Positions 9,030 through 20,189 of a DNA stretch of 64,000 nucleotides are shown here, one piece after another. Source of the DNA: Shewanella eurypsychrophilus. Its GTDB lineage: Bacteria; Pseudomonadota; Gammaproteobacteria; Enterobacterales; Shewanellaceae. Under the pieces are notes generated by a model. It ran no database searches and was not told where the DNA came from. It was given only the letters and a program-made list of their open reading frames with translations. The DNA is taken from positions 2,574,501 through 2,638,500 of the forward strand of contig NZ_CP045503.2 of NCBI RefSeq assembly GCF_007004545.3. The letters are read 5' to 3'. Made by a program: the position numbers and the translations under genes. Position 1 is the first letter of the stretch. Each line of letters opens with the position of its first letter.

Positions 9030-9549
9030 TGTGTTATTAACCCACGAACGTGAACTGTTACGACCTACAAATACTGGTCGTCTTGCTCTAGATGCATTCC
9101 CACATTTTTGTTCACGCTTGATCTGGTCACGCGTTGCCCCTGATAAACGTTTGGTTTCTTTACTTTCACAACAAAGCGCGGCGGTACTCTTTCCTGATGA
9201 AAAGGGTGCAAGTGAATCACCAAATGGTGTGGATACGTTAAACGCTAAAAGTGAGAGTCTCTTAACAAAAGATATTTATCTTGAATGCTTACCTCAGACG
9301 TTAGTGATCATTGATGCCACCTGGCAAGAGGCCAGGAAGATGTTGAGGCAGAGTCCATACCTTAAACAGGCAGCTAAGTTTGCCTTGTCTGGAAACCATG
9401 ATTCTAGTTTCACATTGAGACGAAACCAGGTCGATGGTGGTTTATGTACCATAGAGTGCATAATTGAGGTGTGTAAGATTCAAGGGCTAACTCAGGAAGC
9501 AGAACAGCTCAACACTGTGTTTGAGCTGTTTCAACAGAAGTCGCGCTAA
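9022..9549 (+). CDS. DTW domain protein, probable tRNA aminocarboxypropyltransferase
   Basis: 175 residues from a TTG start; no in-frame ATG or GTG exists before THEREL. DTW proteins such as E. coli TapT transfer the 3-amino-3-carboxypropyl group of S-adenosylmethionine to uridine in tRNA. Visible motifs are LLTHERELLRPTNTGRL, the signature DATW at 98-101 followed by QEARKML, and the C-terminal LRRNQVDGGLCTIECI. The N-terminal cysteine cluster of longer members is absent, so this is the short form that begins at the core domain. Residues 60-85 form an insertion rich in serine and acidic residues. It is convergent with the HlyIII gene. Confidence 0.82.
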   Translation: MNIVLLTHERELLRPTNTGRLALDAFPHFCSRLIWSRVAPDKRLVSLLSQQSAAVLFPDEKGASESPNGVDTLNAKSESLLTKDIYLECLPQTLVIIDATWQEARKMLRQSPYLKQAAKFALSGNHDSSFTLRRNQVDGGLCTIECIIEVCKIQGLTQEAEQLNTVFELFQQKSR

Positions 9550-9563
9550 TCAATTTATCAATG

Positions 9564-10244
9564 TTAGATAAGAGTCAGGTAAACGCAGAAAAAATGGCTC
9601 ACGGCGCCAGCTAAGACAAAAAGGTGCCAGATTGCATGATTGTAGGGAATACGTTTACCCACATAGAAAATCACACCAAAGCTGTAGAATATGCCGCCCC
9701 ATAGCAGTAATTGAAAACCTAATGTGCTCATAGATTGCGTGAGTTCACTCATCACAGTGGCACATAACCAACCCATTACTAGGTAAAGCACGACACTGAA
9801 TTTCTTAAAGCGATTGATAAAGAGTGTTTTAAATAGGACGCCACCGAAGGCAAGGCTCCAAATAGAGATCAAGATGACATTTGCTTTGAAACCACTTAAC
9901 GCGATAAGCATTAGTGGGGTGTATGTGCCTGCGATTAAAAAATATATTGCACAATGATCGGCAATTTTTAATTTATGTTTCCATTCTGGTGACGATACCC
10001 AATGGTACAACGTCGAGCAGGTAAATAATAAAATGATACTGCTACAGTAGATAATAACGCCAAACAACTGCACGGAATTTAATGAATCTTGTCCTTTTAT
10101 GAAGGAAAAGATTAAGGCTAGAATCCCAGCAATCACACCTAAACCATGGCTGATACTGTTCGCCCATTCTTCTTTTTCGGTATAACCACTCGCGTTAACT
10201 GGAGATGAACCTTCTTGCTGAGCGAGGGACTCTTCTACTGCCAT
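9564..10244 (-). CDS. trhA: HlyIII/TrhA family (PAQR-like) membrane homeostasis protein
   Basis: 226 residues with seven predicted membrane helices. Conserved metal-site features of the progestin/adipoQ receptor-like fold are present: EEWANSISHGLGVIAG, CSTLYHWVSSPEW, KIADHCAIYFLIAGTYTP and the last-helix motif HAIWHLFVLAGAVSHFF. The family is named after Bacillus hemolysin III. In E. coli the member is linked to membrane energetics homeostasis rather than to haemolysis, so the haemolysin name should not be read literally. The short cytoplasmic N-terminus (EESLAQQEG) is variable. It is followed by a convergent DTW gene only 14 bases away. Confidence 0.9.
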   Translation of the reverse strand: MAVEESLAQQEGSSPVNASGYTEKEEWANSISHGLGVIAGILALIFSFIKGQDSLNSVQLFGVIIYCSSIILLFTCSTLYHWVSSPEWKHKLKIADHCAIYFLIAGTYTPLMLIALSGFKANVILISIWSLAFGGVLFKTLFINRFKKFSVVLYLVMGWLCATVMSELTQSMSTLGFQLLLWGGIFYSFGVIFYVGKRIPYNHAIWHLFVLAGAVSHFFCVYLTLI

Positions 10245-10603
10245 ATATAACTACTCGATGATATTTTTAAGGAGTTTATCAGCAATACAGAGATAAAACC
10301 ATAGTTAAGCGTACACGTGTAAGCTTAAATTGTTTGTCAGTGAGCATTCATCAAGCATAACTTTATCTTTTGCCACTGGAGTAAGTTCATTGGGTAATGT
10401 TCGACATTTTATATTACTTGAAATGAACTTTATCGACAGTTAACAATCTGAAAAGGTGCATGGGGAATTTAACATTAGCGAAGGAAGATGCTCACTTTCT
10501 GGTTTTGCAGGGCAGAGCTGTAATGCTAGTTTGTCTACTCGCTAATACTCCCAAGCGACATCTAGATACCACTTAGCCTATTTTCAAGGGATGAATCTTA
10601 GCT
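10245..10603. other. Intergenic region, 359 bp
   Basis: This separates the divergent trhA and the 321-codon gene. One short open frame (10460-10576, 38 codons, ATG three bases after AAGG) is possible, but its translation has no recognisable feature. I see no hairpin, operator or RNA gene. Confidence 0.4.
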
Positions 10604-11569
10604 GTGCGTTTTGATATAAATAATAAGATATCTACTAACGCTGAATCGAGCCTAATTTGGTTTAATGAGCGTGATAGTGAGATCAATAGTGAGCTTGAGT
10701 TTGCGCTCACATCCAGTGATATCGCTACTCTTGTGCTAGCTGAAAGCTATACACACAAATACCTTAATTCTGCTTTGACAGTTGTACTCGTCATCCTTGT
10801 TCATCTAACGCTGCTTTTGGCACTCGATTCTGTATGGGAACCGACGGATTTATCTGTGCCGACCACAACGCCTTCTAAGTTAAACGCCTATATCTACTAC
10901 GAGCTAAAAGAGACAGTAAAAGCGGTACCATTGAGTGGTAAACAGTCAGATAACAAGAGGCCTGTTGAGAGCGAAGATACTGACGAAAAGAAAACGGTAG
11001 AAATTGAAAATATTCTCACTCGAGAGAGTTTGCTGACACAGGTGATTCATGTTGATGAGACTAACAATGACGCTGCTGATATGGAGCAGGTAAATATGAT
11101 AGAAACCGAGCAGCCAGCATGGCTTAATAAAGACAAGGAGAGTGTCCAAGCCCAAGCGTATTTCTCTTCTGATATTATCACTCCGTCGACGGTGTCTATT
11201 TCTAGTCTAAATGCTTTGACTCAAGAATATTTTAGCCGAGAAAGAGACGCTCTATTAGGTAAGCTTTCCGTAAATGCAGCAGCTCAGTACACTCAAGTAA
11301 AAACATTGAGTGAAATGGACGGTGAGATGATCGAATTAGAATTACCTGTTGAAGATGAATGGCTGACAGCAAAAACACTCGACCATAAGCTGGATCCTAA
11401 TCGAATCGTCAGGCAAGGAAATACCTGCTACAGAGTGGTCAAAACACCAAACCCGATTAATCCCCATGCGGAAAACTTGGGTTATCCATTTCGCTGTGAT
11501 GGTGACTCTGTTGCGGCGGCATTAAAACGTGCTATAGCAAAAAGAGTATATAAAAGACCGATAAATTAG
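10604..11569 (+). CDS. Membrane-anchored protein with conserved C-terminal domain, unknown function
   Basis: 321 residues from a GTG, the only practical start because ATG at 10591 is out of frame. I do not recognise a named family. There is a cytoplasmic tail of about 55 residues, one hydrophobic helix at about 56-77 (SALTVVLVILVHLTLLLAL), then a long acidic, low-complexity periplasmic stretch, and a compact C-terminal domain around GNTCYRVVKTPNPINPHAENLGYPFRC with two cysteines that could pair. The topology, an N-terminal anchor and a far C-terminal domain across the periplasm, recalls TonB- or TolA-like proteins, but no such motif is seen. It stands alone, upstream of the thiamine operon. 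Confidence 0.6.
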   Translation: MRFDINNKISTNAESSLIWFNERDSEINSELEFALTSSDIATLVLAESYTHKYLNSALTVVLVILVHLTLLLALDSVWEPTDLSVPTTTPSKLNAYIYYELKETVKAVPLSGKQSDNKRPVESEDTDEKKTVEIENILTRESLLTQVIHVDETNNDAADMEQVNMIETEQPAWLNKDKESVQAQAYFSSDIITPSTVSISSLNALTQEYFSRERDALLGKLSVNAAAQYTQVKTLSEMDGEMIELELPVEDEWLTAKTLDHKLDPNRIVRQGNTCYRVVKTPNPINPHAENLGYPFRCDGDSVAAALKRAIAKRVYKRPIN

Positions 11570-11672
11570 TGATCTTAAAGATGAAATAAAATCATCGCAA
11601 AATTCATATGTTATATATCTTAGCAATCTACTTATTTTAATTAATATTAATACAAATACTTATAATTGTATT

Positions 11673-11702
11673 TTGACATGATTTATTTAGACTGGATATA
11701 TT
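11673..11702 (+). promoter_or_regulatory. Promoter of the thiamine operon
   Basis: A perfect -35 box TTGACA at 11673-11678 and a -10 box TATATT at 11697-11702 are separated by 18 bases. Transcription would begin near 11709, about 40 bases before the TPP riboswitch. Confidence 0.6.
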
Positions 11703-11750
11703 TACAAATAACTTGTTAATAAGCATATTTTGAGATTATACTGCTGGCAT

Positions 11751-11832
11751 CTTGTCGGAGTGCCTATTGGCTGAGACCGTTTATTCGGGACCCGTTGAAC
11801 CTGATCAGGTTAAAACCTGCGAAGGAAACAAG
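11751..11832 (+). promoter_or_regulatory. TPP riboswitch (THI element)
   Basis: The conserved thi-box cores are present: GGCTGAGA at about 11769, then ACCCGTTGAACCTGATC, GGTTAAAACCTGCGAAGGA. The P1 helix is formed by CTTGT at 11751-11755 and ACAAG at 11828-11832. Binding of thiamine pyrophosphate should lower expression of thiC and the genes after it. Downstream, CTAAA-GCCG-TTTAG followed by T residues (about 11870-11890) could be a weak terminator, and about 240 bases of leader separate the aptamer from thiC, so the expression platform is not certain. Confidence 0.96.
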
Positions 11833-12001
11833 CGTGATAATTACTAATGAATGATGTGAATTTCTAAAGCCGTTTAGTCTATTTTTTTTGATGTATAAAT
11901 GAATATATCGAGTCTGATAGTTAACTTTTGTTAGCTCTGATGCCTCAATGAAAATGATCATCGGCTTAATTAATTTCCTTATAATATTGTGGTTATCTTA
12001 G

Positions 12002-14032
<2,031 letters not shown>

Positions 14033-14035
14033 CTC

Positions 14036-15610
14036 ATGACTCATTTAGAGCTGACATCGTCAGCTTTAAAGCCTGTTGTTTGGTCGATAGCAGGCTCTGA
14101 CAGTGGTGGCGGTGCAGGTATACAGGCAGACCTTGCGACCATGCAAGATCTGCAATGCCATGGCTGCAGTGTGATCTCAACTGTGACGGCACAAAGTTCA
14201 GTGGTAGTGAGCTTAGTCGAGGCGGTATCAGATGAGATGTTATTAGCTCAGCTAGACACTCTACTGCAGGATATTCCACCTAAGGCGATAAAAATTGGCT
14301 TACTGGCCAATCAAGGCCAAATTAACTTATTAGCCAATTGGCTTGCACTCGACCTTCACGATTACATCAAGAGAGCGGATCTTGATGTGCCGGTTATCTT
14401 GGATCCTGTGATGGTTGCAAGCTGTGGAGATAGGTTAGATAGCCAAGATAACGCACTGGATTTTTCTCCATTAAAAGGCTTAATAACACTTATTACCCCA
14501 AACGCTGCAGAACTGTCGGCGTTAGTCGGTCAGCCTTTATTTGATAGAGAGCAATACTTATTAGCGGCAAAATCGCTATCACTAAAGCTCAATACCAACG
14601 TATTGGCTAAAGGCGGAGACAAAAGTGCAGCTTGGCAGGGCAGGCATGCTCAGGACATATTTGTCTGCATCGATGTTGTTGGTTGTTCTACATTGCATCA
14701 AAATCGAGTATTTTCGCTGACAAGTCCAAGAATTGAATCTACGAATAATCACGGTACCGGATGCACCTTGAGTTCTGCGATTGCCAGTGTAATGGCATGG
14801 GGGTTTGTATTACATGATGCAATTACTGTAGCTAAAGCTTATGTGAATGCTGGTATCAAGCAAAGCTATGGTATTGGTGCGGGTCCTGGGCCATTAGCCA
14901 GGACATCTTGGCCAAAAGAGTTAAGTGAATTTCCAAGAATCGAAAGTTTAGATATAGGTCCATCACTCCCCTCTGATATTAGCTTTAATTCAATTGATGA
15001 GCCAATAGGGCTTTACCCTGTGGTGGCTGAAATACCTATGTTAGCCGAGTTATTGCAAGCTGGAGCTAGGACTATCCAGTTGAGGATAAAAGAAGCTAAC
15101 GACCCTGAGTTAGAGCACAAAATTATCCAAGCCATCGCCTTGAGTCGTGATTATCAAGCAAAATTGTTTATCAACGATCATTGGAAATTGGCTGTTAAGC
15201 ATGGTGCATATGGGGTGCATTTAGGTCAGGAGGATCTTTATCTCGCCGATCTTAATCAAATATCTGTTGCTGGTCTTGCATTAGGGATCTCGAGTCACAG
15301 TTATTTTGAGCTTATTTTAGCGGCGCAAATCCAGCCTTCGTATATCGCTCTTGGGCATATCTTCGAGACGACCACTAAAGTGATGCCATCAGCTCCCCAA
15401 GGGATCATTAAGCTCCAACATTATGTGGCACTGTTCAAAGGATACTTTCCATTGGTGGCAATAGGCGGAATTGATGCGGGTAAAATCTCTACAGTGAAGC
15501 AAACCGGTGTCGATGATATTGCTGTCGTTAGAGCTATCACAGAAGCGGCTGAACCCGGTGTGGCTTTTAATGAACTCAAGGGTTTGTGGGAGGCAAGTAA
15601 TGTCAGTTAA
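14036..15610 (+). CDS. thiDE: Fused HMP(-P) kinase and thiamine-phosphate synthase (ThiD-ThiE)
   Basis: One 524-residue chain with two enzymes. Residues about 1-295 are ThiD (hydroxymethylpyrimidine phosphate kinase): SIAGSDSGGGAGIQADL near the start, VMVASCGDRL, and the ribokinase-fold anion hole NHGTGCTLSSAIAS. Residues about 315-520 are ThiE, which couples pyrimidine and thiazole phosphates: TIQLRIKEAN, LFINDHWKLAVKHGAYGVHL, LGHIFETTTK and PLVAIGGIDAG. The fusion gives both enzymes in one transcript position between thiC and thiF. The end overlaps the start of thiF by 11 bases. Confidence 0.95.
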   Translation: MTHLELTSSALKPVVWSIAGSDSGGGAGIQADLATMQDLQCHGCSVISTVTAQSSVVVSLVEAVSDEMLLAQLDTLLQDIPPKAIKIGLLANQGQINLLANWLALDLHDYIKRADLDVPVILDPVMVASCGDRLDSQDNALDFSPLKGLITLITPNAAELSALVGQPLFDREQYLLAAKSLSLKLNTNVLAKGGDKSAAWQGRHAQDIFVCIDVVGCSTLHQNRVFSLTSPRIESTNNHGTGCTLSSAIASVMAWGFVLHDAITVAKAYVNAGIKQSYGIGAGPGPLARTSWPKELSEFPRIESLDIGPSLPSDISFNSIDEPIGLYPVVAEIPMLAELLQAGARTIQLRIKEANDPELEHKIIQAIALSRDYQAKLFINDHWKLAVKHGAYGVHLGQEDLYLADLNQISVAGLALGISSHSYFELILAAQIQPSYIALGHIFETTTKVMPSAPQGIIKLQHYVALFKGYFPLVAIGGIDAGKISTVKQTGVDDIAVVRAITEAAEPGVAFNELKGLWEASNVS

Positions 15611-16376
15611 TGATAATGATTTTATTCGTTTCTCAAGACAAATACTCTTACCCGAAGTGGGTGAAGCTGGCCAGGTGAAATTGCATTTAGCTAAGGTTGT
15701 CATCATAGGAGTGGGTGGCCTGGGAACCTTAGTGGCTGAATATCTTGCGGCTGCGGGTATTGGAAAAATCACTTTAGTCGATCATGACAGGGTTGAGTTA
15801 TCCAATTTACCGAGACAGCTGCTGTTTTCAGAAGATGATATTAACCAGAATAAAGCTCAAGTAACTGGTCTAAAATTGGCAAACCGAGACAAAAGCTGCG
15901 AACTCTTAGCGATAACGGACAAGTTCTCAGTCGATAACGGTGAAGACATCCTGGCAGGTTGCGATCTTGTATTTGATTGCACGGATGATTTTAACACTCG
16001 TCAAGCCATTAACTTAGCGTGTCTTAACCATGCGATCCCGCTGATATCAGCCTCTGTTGCCAATTTTTCAGGTCAATTGCTGGTGGTTGATCAAGTGTCA
16101 TCCCCAGATTCTGGCTGCTACGCCTGTTTATTTCCAAGTGAGTTAATTGTCTCACAGTCTTGTCAGACAGTGGGGATTCTCGGGCCTATGGTTGGCGTGA
16201 TGGCTTCGATGCAGGCATTAAATGGGATGAATTTTTTACTTGGCGTCAATGGTCCCTTGGGCAAGTTACTGAGATTTGATGGCCGAGAGATGAAATGGCG
16301 TGAGGCGCAGCTTAATCGAGATCATAATTGTCCATCCTGTGGGCAAACTTCAGCTCAGTCACAAGCGAATTTATAG
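15600..16376 (+). CDS. thiF: ThiS adenylyltransferase ThiF
   Basis: An E1-like enzyme that adenylates the C-terminal glycine of ThiS before sulfur transfer. 258 residues from the ATG at 15600, preceded by GGGAGG; the frame is open further upstream but that part lies inside thiDE. Motifs: RFSRQILLPEVGEAGQ, the nucleotide-binding GVGGLG at 37-42, DHDRVELSNLPRQLLF, DCTDDFNTR, and paired zinc cysteines CYAC and CPSC. It overlaps the preceding gene, indicating translational coupling. Confidence 0.95.
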   Translation: MSVNDNDFIRFSRQILLPEVGEAGQVKLHLAKVVIIGVGGLGTLVAEYLAAAGIGKITLVDHDRVELSNLPRQLLFSEDDINQNKAQVTGLKLANRDKSCELLAITDKFSVDNGEDILAGCDLVFDCTDDFNTRQAINLACLNHAIPLISASVANFSGQLLVVDQVSSPDSGCYACLFPSELIVSQSCQTVGILGPMVGVMASMQALNGMNFLLGVNGPLGKLLRFDGREMKWREAQLNRDHNCPSCGQTSAQSQANL

Positions 16377-16390
16377 GGGAGGATCCTGTG

Positions 16391-16630
16391 ATGGATACTA
16401 GTAATAAAAATGAACCAGTGAGCAAAATCATCCGTGTAACTATTAATGACGAAGTGATGAATGTGCCCAGTGCAATGAACATTCAAGGCTTGATTGACCT
16501 GCAGGAGCTTGCTGTTAACTCGGTAGCTTTAGTCTGTAATGGACAAGTCGTCCCTAAGTCGCAATGGCAGGCTAGGTTATGCAATAAAGACGACAGGTTT
16601 GAGATTTTTTCTGTTGTAGCAGGAGGGTAA
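16391..16630 (+). CDS. thiS: Sulfur carrier protein ThiS
   Basis: A ubiquitin-fold protein that carries sulfur as a C-terminal thiocarboxylate for thiazole synthesis. It ends in the essential Gly-Gly (FSVVAGG). 79 residues; ATG at 16391 and GTG at 16388 both follow a GGGGAGG box. The first 15 residues ([14 protein letters not shown]) form an extra N-terminal tail compared with the usual 66-residue ThiS. The stop codon is one base before thiG, so the two are co-translated. Confidence 0.93.
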   Translation: MDTSNKNEPVSKIIRVTINDEVMNVPSAMNIQGLIDLQELAVNSVALVCNGQVVPKSQWQARLCNKDDRFEIFSVVAGG

Positions 16631-16631
16631 G

Positions 16632-17396
16632 ATGTTAAAAATAGCGGATCATCAATTTCATTCTCGTTTGTTTACTGGTACAGGTAAGTTTTCTACTGCA
16701 GATACCATGTTAGCGGCGATCAAGGCGTCAGAATCTCAATTGGTGACATTAGCCATGAAAAGACTCGATCTTAAAACGGGTAACGACGACATATTACAAC
16801 CCTTATTAGAGAGCGGGGTTAAATTGCTGCCTAATACCTCAGGGGCTAGAAATGCTGATGAAGCGGTTTTTGCCGCTGAGCTTGCGCGTGAAGTGCTCGG
16901 GACAGACTGGGTCAAATTAGAAATTCATCCGGATCCTAAGTATTTGATGCCAGATCCAATTGAAACCTTAGAAGCCGCTAAGCGCCTCTGTGATAAAGGC
17001 TTCATTGTTTTGCCATATATTCATGCCGATCCAGTGCTTTGTCGACGACTTGAAGAAGTGGGCTGTGCGGCAGTGATGCCTCTAGGCAGCCCAATCGGTT
17101 CTAATCAAGGTTTAGCGACAGAAACCTTTTTGAAAATTATTATCGAACAGGCGCGGGTGCCAGTCATCATAGATGCGGGGATCGGTGCACCCTCACAGGC
17201 CACTTTTGCGATGGAGCTGGGGGCTGATGCTGTGCTGGTGAATACTGCTATTGCCAGTAGTAATGACCCCGAAGCGATGGGGAGATGCTTTGCTCAAGCG
17301 GTGCAAACGGGTCGTGATGCCTATCTAGCAGGCTTAGGGCATGTATCCACTAAGGCGAATGAAACGAGTCCATTAACGGGGTTTCTTAATGATTAA
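16632..17396 (+). CDS. thiG: Thiazole synthase ThiG
   Basis: Condenses deoxyxylulose phosphate, dehydroglycine and ThiS-thiocarboxylate into the thiazole. 254 residues, a complete TIM barrel. Seen: [10 protein letters not shown] at the start, [12 protein letters not shown], the Schiff-base lysine in [23 protein letters not shown] and the phosphate-binding [21 protein letters not shown] (only part shown) at the C-terminal half. It works with ThiH, the next gene, as a complex. Confidence 0.97.
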   Translation: MLKIADHQFHSRLFTGTGKFSTADTMLAAIKASESQLVTLAMKRLDLKTGNDDILQPLLESGVKLLPNTSGARNADEAVFAAELAREVLGTDWVKLEIHPDPKYLMPDPIETLEAAKRLCDKGFIVLPYIHADPVLCRRLEEVGCAAVMPLGSPIGSNQGLATETFLKIIIEQARVPVIIDAGIGAPSQATFAMELGADAVLVNTAIASSNDPEAMGRCFAQAVQTGRDAYLAGLGHVSTKANETSPLTGFLND

Positions 17397-17414
17397 TCAA
17401 TGGGCTAAATCCTC

Positions 17415-18530
17415 ATGAGCTTTCAATCTTATTTACAGACTCTGTCGCGAGAAAAACTCAAGTTGGCACTTTATTCAACCACTGAAAAAGACGTTGAAAG
17501 GGCATTAAATTCACCTTGTGGCGATCTTAACAGTTTACTGGCGTTATTATCCCCAGCAGCTGAACCCTATATTGAACAGATGGCACAGCGCTCATCTCAG
17601 CTAACTCGGCAGAGATTTGGCGCCAATATAGGTATGTATTTACCTTTATACCTGTCAAACCTTTGTGCTAATGAATGTGATTATTGTGGTTTTAGCATGA
17701 GTAACCGACTCAAACGTAAAACCTTAGATTCAGTAGAGCTAGATGCTGAAATGAAAGTCGTTAAGTCTCTCGGTTATGATTCAATTTTATTAGTCTCTGG
17801 TGAGCACGAAACTAAGGTAGGTATAGACTATTTTAAACGAGTTTTACCGCAAGTGAAAAAGCAGTTCAGTTATGTTGCGATGGAAGTACAGCCTCTAGAG
17901 GAGCAAGACTATCGAGACTTAGCTGGGATTGGACTCGATGCTGTTATGATTTATCAAGAAACCTATAATCCGCAAACCTATGCGCAACATCATACTAGGG
18001 GGAAAAAAAGCGATTATTCATATCGGTTAGAGACCCCAGAGAGAGTCGCTAAAGCCGGTGTTGATAAAATTGGGCTCGGCGTTCTCTTAGGTCTTGATGA
18101 TTGGCGGCTAGATGCACTCTTGTTAGGCCATCATCTCGATTACCTTGAGAAAAAGTATTGGCGGACACGTTACAGTGTCTCTCTGCCTAGGTTAAGACCT
18201 TGCACTGGTGGGATCACGCCGAAAGTTGAGTTAACAGATAAAGGGCTAGTTCAATTAATATGTGCTTTTAGGCTGTTTAATCAGCAATTAGACATCAGTT
18301 TATCAACCAGAGAGTCACCAGCATTACGTGATAACCTCTTTGCACTAGGCATTACGCACATCAGTGCAGGCAGCTCGACTCAGCCAGGAGGATATGTCAA
18401 TCCTGATAGCCAACTTGATCAGTTTGAGATTAGTGATGAGCGCACACCAGCGCAAGTCAGTGATGCAATGAGACGCAAAGGATTGAATCCGGTTTGGAAA
18501 GATTGGGAAGCCGCGTGGATAGCACAATAA
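17415..18530 (+). CDS. thiH: 2-iminoacetate synthase ThiH
   Basis: A radical SAM tyrosine lyase that supplies dehydroglycine for ThiG. 371 residues. The cluster motif CANECDYCGF (CxxxCxxC) is intact, preceded by YLPLYLSNL; later stretches VSGEHETKVG, YQETYNPQTYAQHH and SLPRLRPCTGG are family-typical. Because it uses tyrosine through a radical SAM route and not glycine oxidase ThiO, thiazole synthesis here is of the anaerobic-compatible E. coli type. It is the last gene of the operon; the 18.53-18.69 kb gap contains an AAGCCT/AGGCTT hairpin without a strong T-tract. Confidence 0.97.
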   Translation: MSFQSYLQTLSREKLKLALYSTTEKDVERALNSPCGDLNSLLALLSPAAEPYIEQMAQRSSQLTRQRFGANIGMYLPLYLSNLCANECDYCGFSMSNRLKRKTLDSVELDAEMKVVKSLGYDSILLVSGEHETKVGIDYFKRVLPQVKKQFSYVAMEVQPLEEQDYRDLAGIGLDAVMIYQETYNPQTYAQHHTRGKKSDYSYRLETPERVAKAGVDKIGLGVLLGLDDWRLDALLLGHHLDYLEKKYWRTRYSVSLPRLRPCTGGITPKVELTDKGLVQLICAFRLFNQQLDISLSTRESPALRDNLFALGITHISAGSSTQPGGYVNPDSQLDQFEISDERTPAQVSDAMRRKGLNPVWKDWEAAWIAQ

Positions 18531-18690
18531 TGTAAGCCTCATATTCTTACTAGGCTTTGGTTATAATACCAATCAGTATAAACGCGAGTAAGAGGCAATG
18601 TTTATAACTTCAAAGCCTAAAGGGGGCTGTACTTTTAACTCGCTCTGATTAATAATTAAACTAACCCTATAAATTGTTGGAGCTATAGTT

Positions 18691-18948
18691 ATGCAAATTC
18701 CATCAAGCCAGGCATCGGGTCTAGCCGGATTACAAAGTGCCCAATCTGGATTAACTCAAGCCACGATAGATGTAGCAAAGCCGGCCAATACCGATTTAAA
18801 CGCAGACACTACAAGGCCTGTTGAAGAAGTGGATCAAACTGAAGCGCTTGTTTCTGCAATAGAAGCTGAGCAACAAGGTGAAGCTGCAGTTGAGGTTTTG
18901 GAAACATCATCGGAAACACTAGGCACTATCATCAATCTTGAGGTGTAG
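18691..18948 (+). CDS. Small hypothetical protein next to the SprA-like metalloprotease gene
   Basis: 85 residues, acidic, rich in Ala, Glu, Gln and Thr, no signal peptide or membrane helix. The sequence starts MQIPSSQASGLAGLQSAQSG and ends ETLGTIINLEV; the middle is probably disordered or helical. The N-terminus resembles those of flagellar or export-related short proteins only in composition. It is five bases before the next gene, so the two form an operon and may be partners. Function unknown. Confidence 0.65.
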   Translation: MQIPSSQASGLAGLQSAQSGLTQATIDVAKPANTDLNADTTRPVEEVDQTEALVSAIEAEQQGEAAVEVLETSSETLGTIINLEV

Positions 18949-18953
18949 GTCTT

Positions 18954-20168
18954 ATGTTAGGCGTTATACCTTCGCCTGAAATCGCGGTTAGCCAACGACG
19001 CACGTCTGTGGCTCCGTCAGTGAGCCCTGTGGTGGGGGCAAGCATTGATGTTGTTCAACTCAATTCATCTATTAGTCAATCATCAAGCTCGACTAAAATA
19101 CCTGCCAGTACAACAAGTCGATCAAGTCCAAAGGTGGCAAACTTATCTGATCAAGTTGTCGTTAATCAAAATCCTGTTGATATCAGTCGTGCCTCACCTC
19201 AAGCTTCCTTCAGTTTAAACCTCGGTCCTTTGACCATTACTGGGGTTAAAAGTCCTATTACTATGCCAAATGAAGCAGTTTCAGATCCCGAACAGGCTAT
19301 CAATAATACTCAAGGTTCATCCGGCATACAGTCAAATTTAGCCAATGAAGCACCCACTTCTGAAGAGGATGCCAAACAACAAATTTTCAACCCATTTTCT
19401 GATATCAGTAATAGCCAAGACATAAGAAGTGAAGCTTATTCCGATGCCTTGGAAAAGAGTGAAGCTGCCGAGGCATTATCACAGGCGGAGCAGCAATTGC
19501 TTGCACAATTATCAAGTCGAGATGCTGAGGTTAAGGCTCATGAACAAGCCCATTCGACCGTTGGCGGTTATCTCGCCCAAAGTCCGCAATTTAGTTATGA
19601 ACAGGGCAGTGATGGTCGTCGTTACGCCGTTGATGGCGAAGTACAAATTGATATCGCTGTTGTACCAGGTGATCCACAGGCGACAGTCAATAAAATGCAA
19701 AAAGTCTATGCAGCGGCTATGGCGCCAACAAACCCTTCTATGGCAGATATACGCGTCGCCTCTGAAGCCTTGAAACAGCTCAATGAAGCTAAAGCCGAAT
19801 TAGTCAATCTGCGGCAGAGTCAAGCCTTGAGCATTGATGAAATGGAACCATTGATTGAAGCTGATGATGCGATTAAAGGCGTTATCTTTCCAACACCTCA
19901 TAAGCCACAAGTTTCTGGGGATGTGGATGAGGAGGGGGCCATTTCGTCATCAATGGTCGATTCACCCTCATCAATTGATGATAAAGACGTTATTTCACCT
20001 GTGATAGAACACATTAATCAGCAGCTATCAGGTTCCGCTAGCGTAAATGCCGTTGCGCTAGAGACTCTCACATATGGCGTTGAGCAAATCTCAGAGCGCT
20101 ATGCTGCGAATGATACTGGAGGGCAATTACCGAGCAGTGAAACTCCGAGTTTCTATGCGTTAGTGTGA
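18954..20168 (+). CDS. SprA-related putative metalloprotease (CJM1_0395 family)
   Basis: 404 residues. Residues 1-175 are low-complexity, Ser/Gln/Asn-rich and probably disordered. The conserved domain lies at about 176-290: LLAQLSSRDAEVKAHEQAHS with the zinc-protease-like HEQAH at 196-200, then YEQGSDGRRYAVDGEVQID and GDPQATVNKMQKVYAAAMAP. This is the pattern of the SprA-related family, predicted but, to my knowledge, not proven peptidases. No signal peptide is seen, so it is cytoplasmic or exported by another route. The C-terminal 110 residues are acidic and variable. Confidence 0.82.
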   Translation: MLGVIPSPEIAVSQRRTSVAPSVSPVVGASIDVVQLNSSISQSSSSTKIPASTTSRSSPKVANLSDQVVVNQNPVDISRASPQASFSLNLGPLTITGVKSPITMPNEAVSDPEQAINNTQGSSGIQSNLANEAPTSEEDAKQQIFNPFSDISNSQDIRSEAYSDALEKSEAAEALSQAEQQLLAQLSSRDAEVKAHEQAHSTVGGYLAQSPQFSYEQGSDGRRYAVDGEVQIDIAVVPGDPQATVNKMQKVYAAAMAPTNPSMADIRVASEALKQLNEAKAELVNLRQSQALSIDEMEPLIEADDAIKGVIFPTPHKPQVSGDVDEEGAISSSMVDSPSSIDDKDVISPVIEHINQQLSGSASVNAVALETLTYGVEQISERYAANDTGGQLPSSETPSFYALV

Positions 20169-20189
20169 GATAACATAATAGATTTAGTT

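Noticed and set aside
10460..10576. 38-codon open frame in the trhA upstream gap
   Set aside because: Its ribosome site is too close to the ATG and the product has no recognisable feature; it could be chance.
15507..15599. Upstream extension of thiF
   Set aside because: It lies inside thiDE in another frame; the ATG at 15600 has a GGGAGG box and the usual N-terminus.
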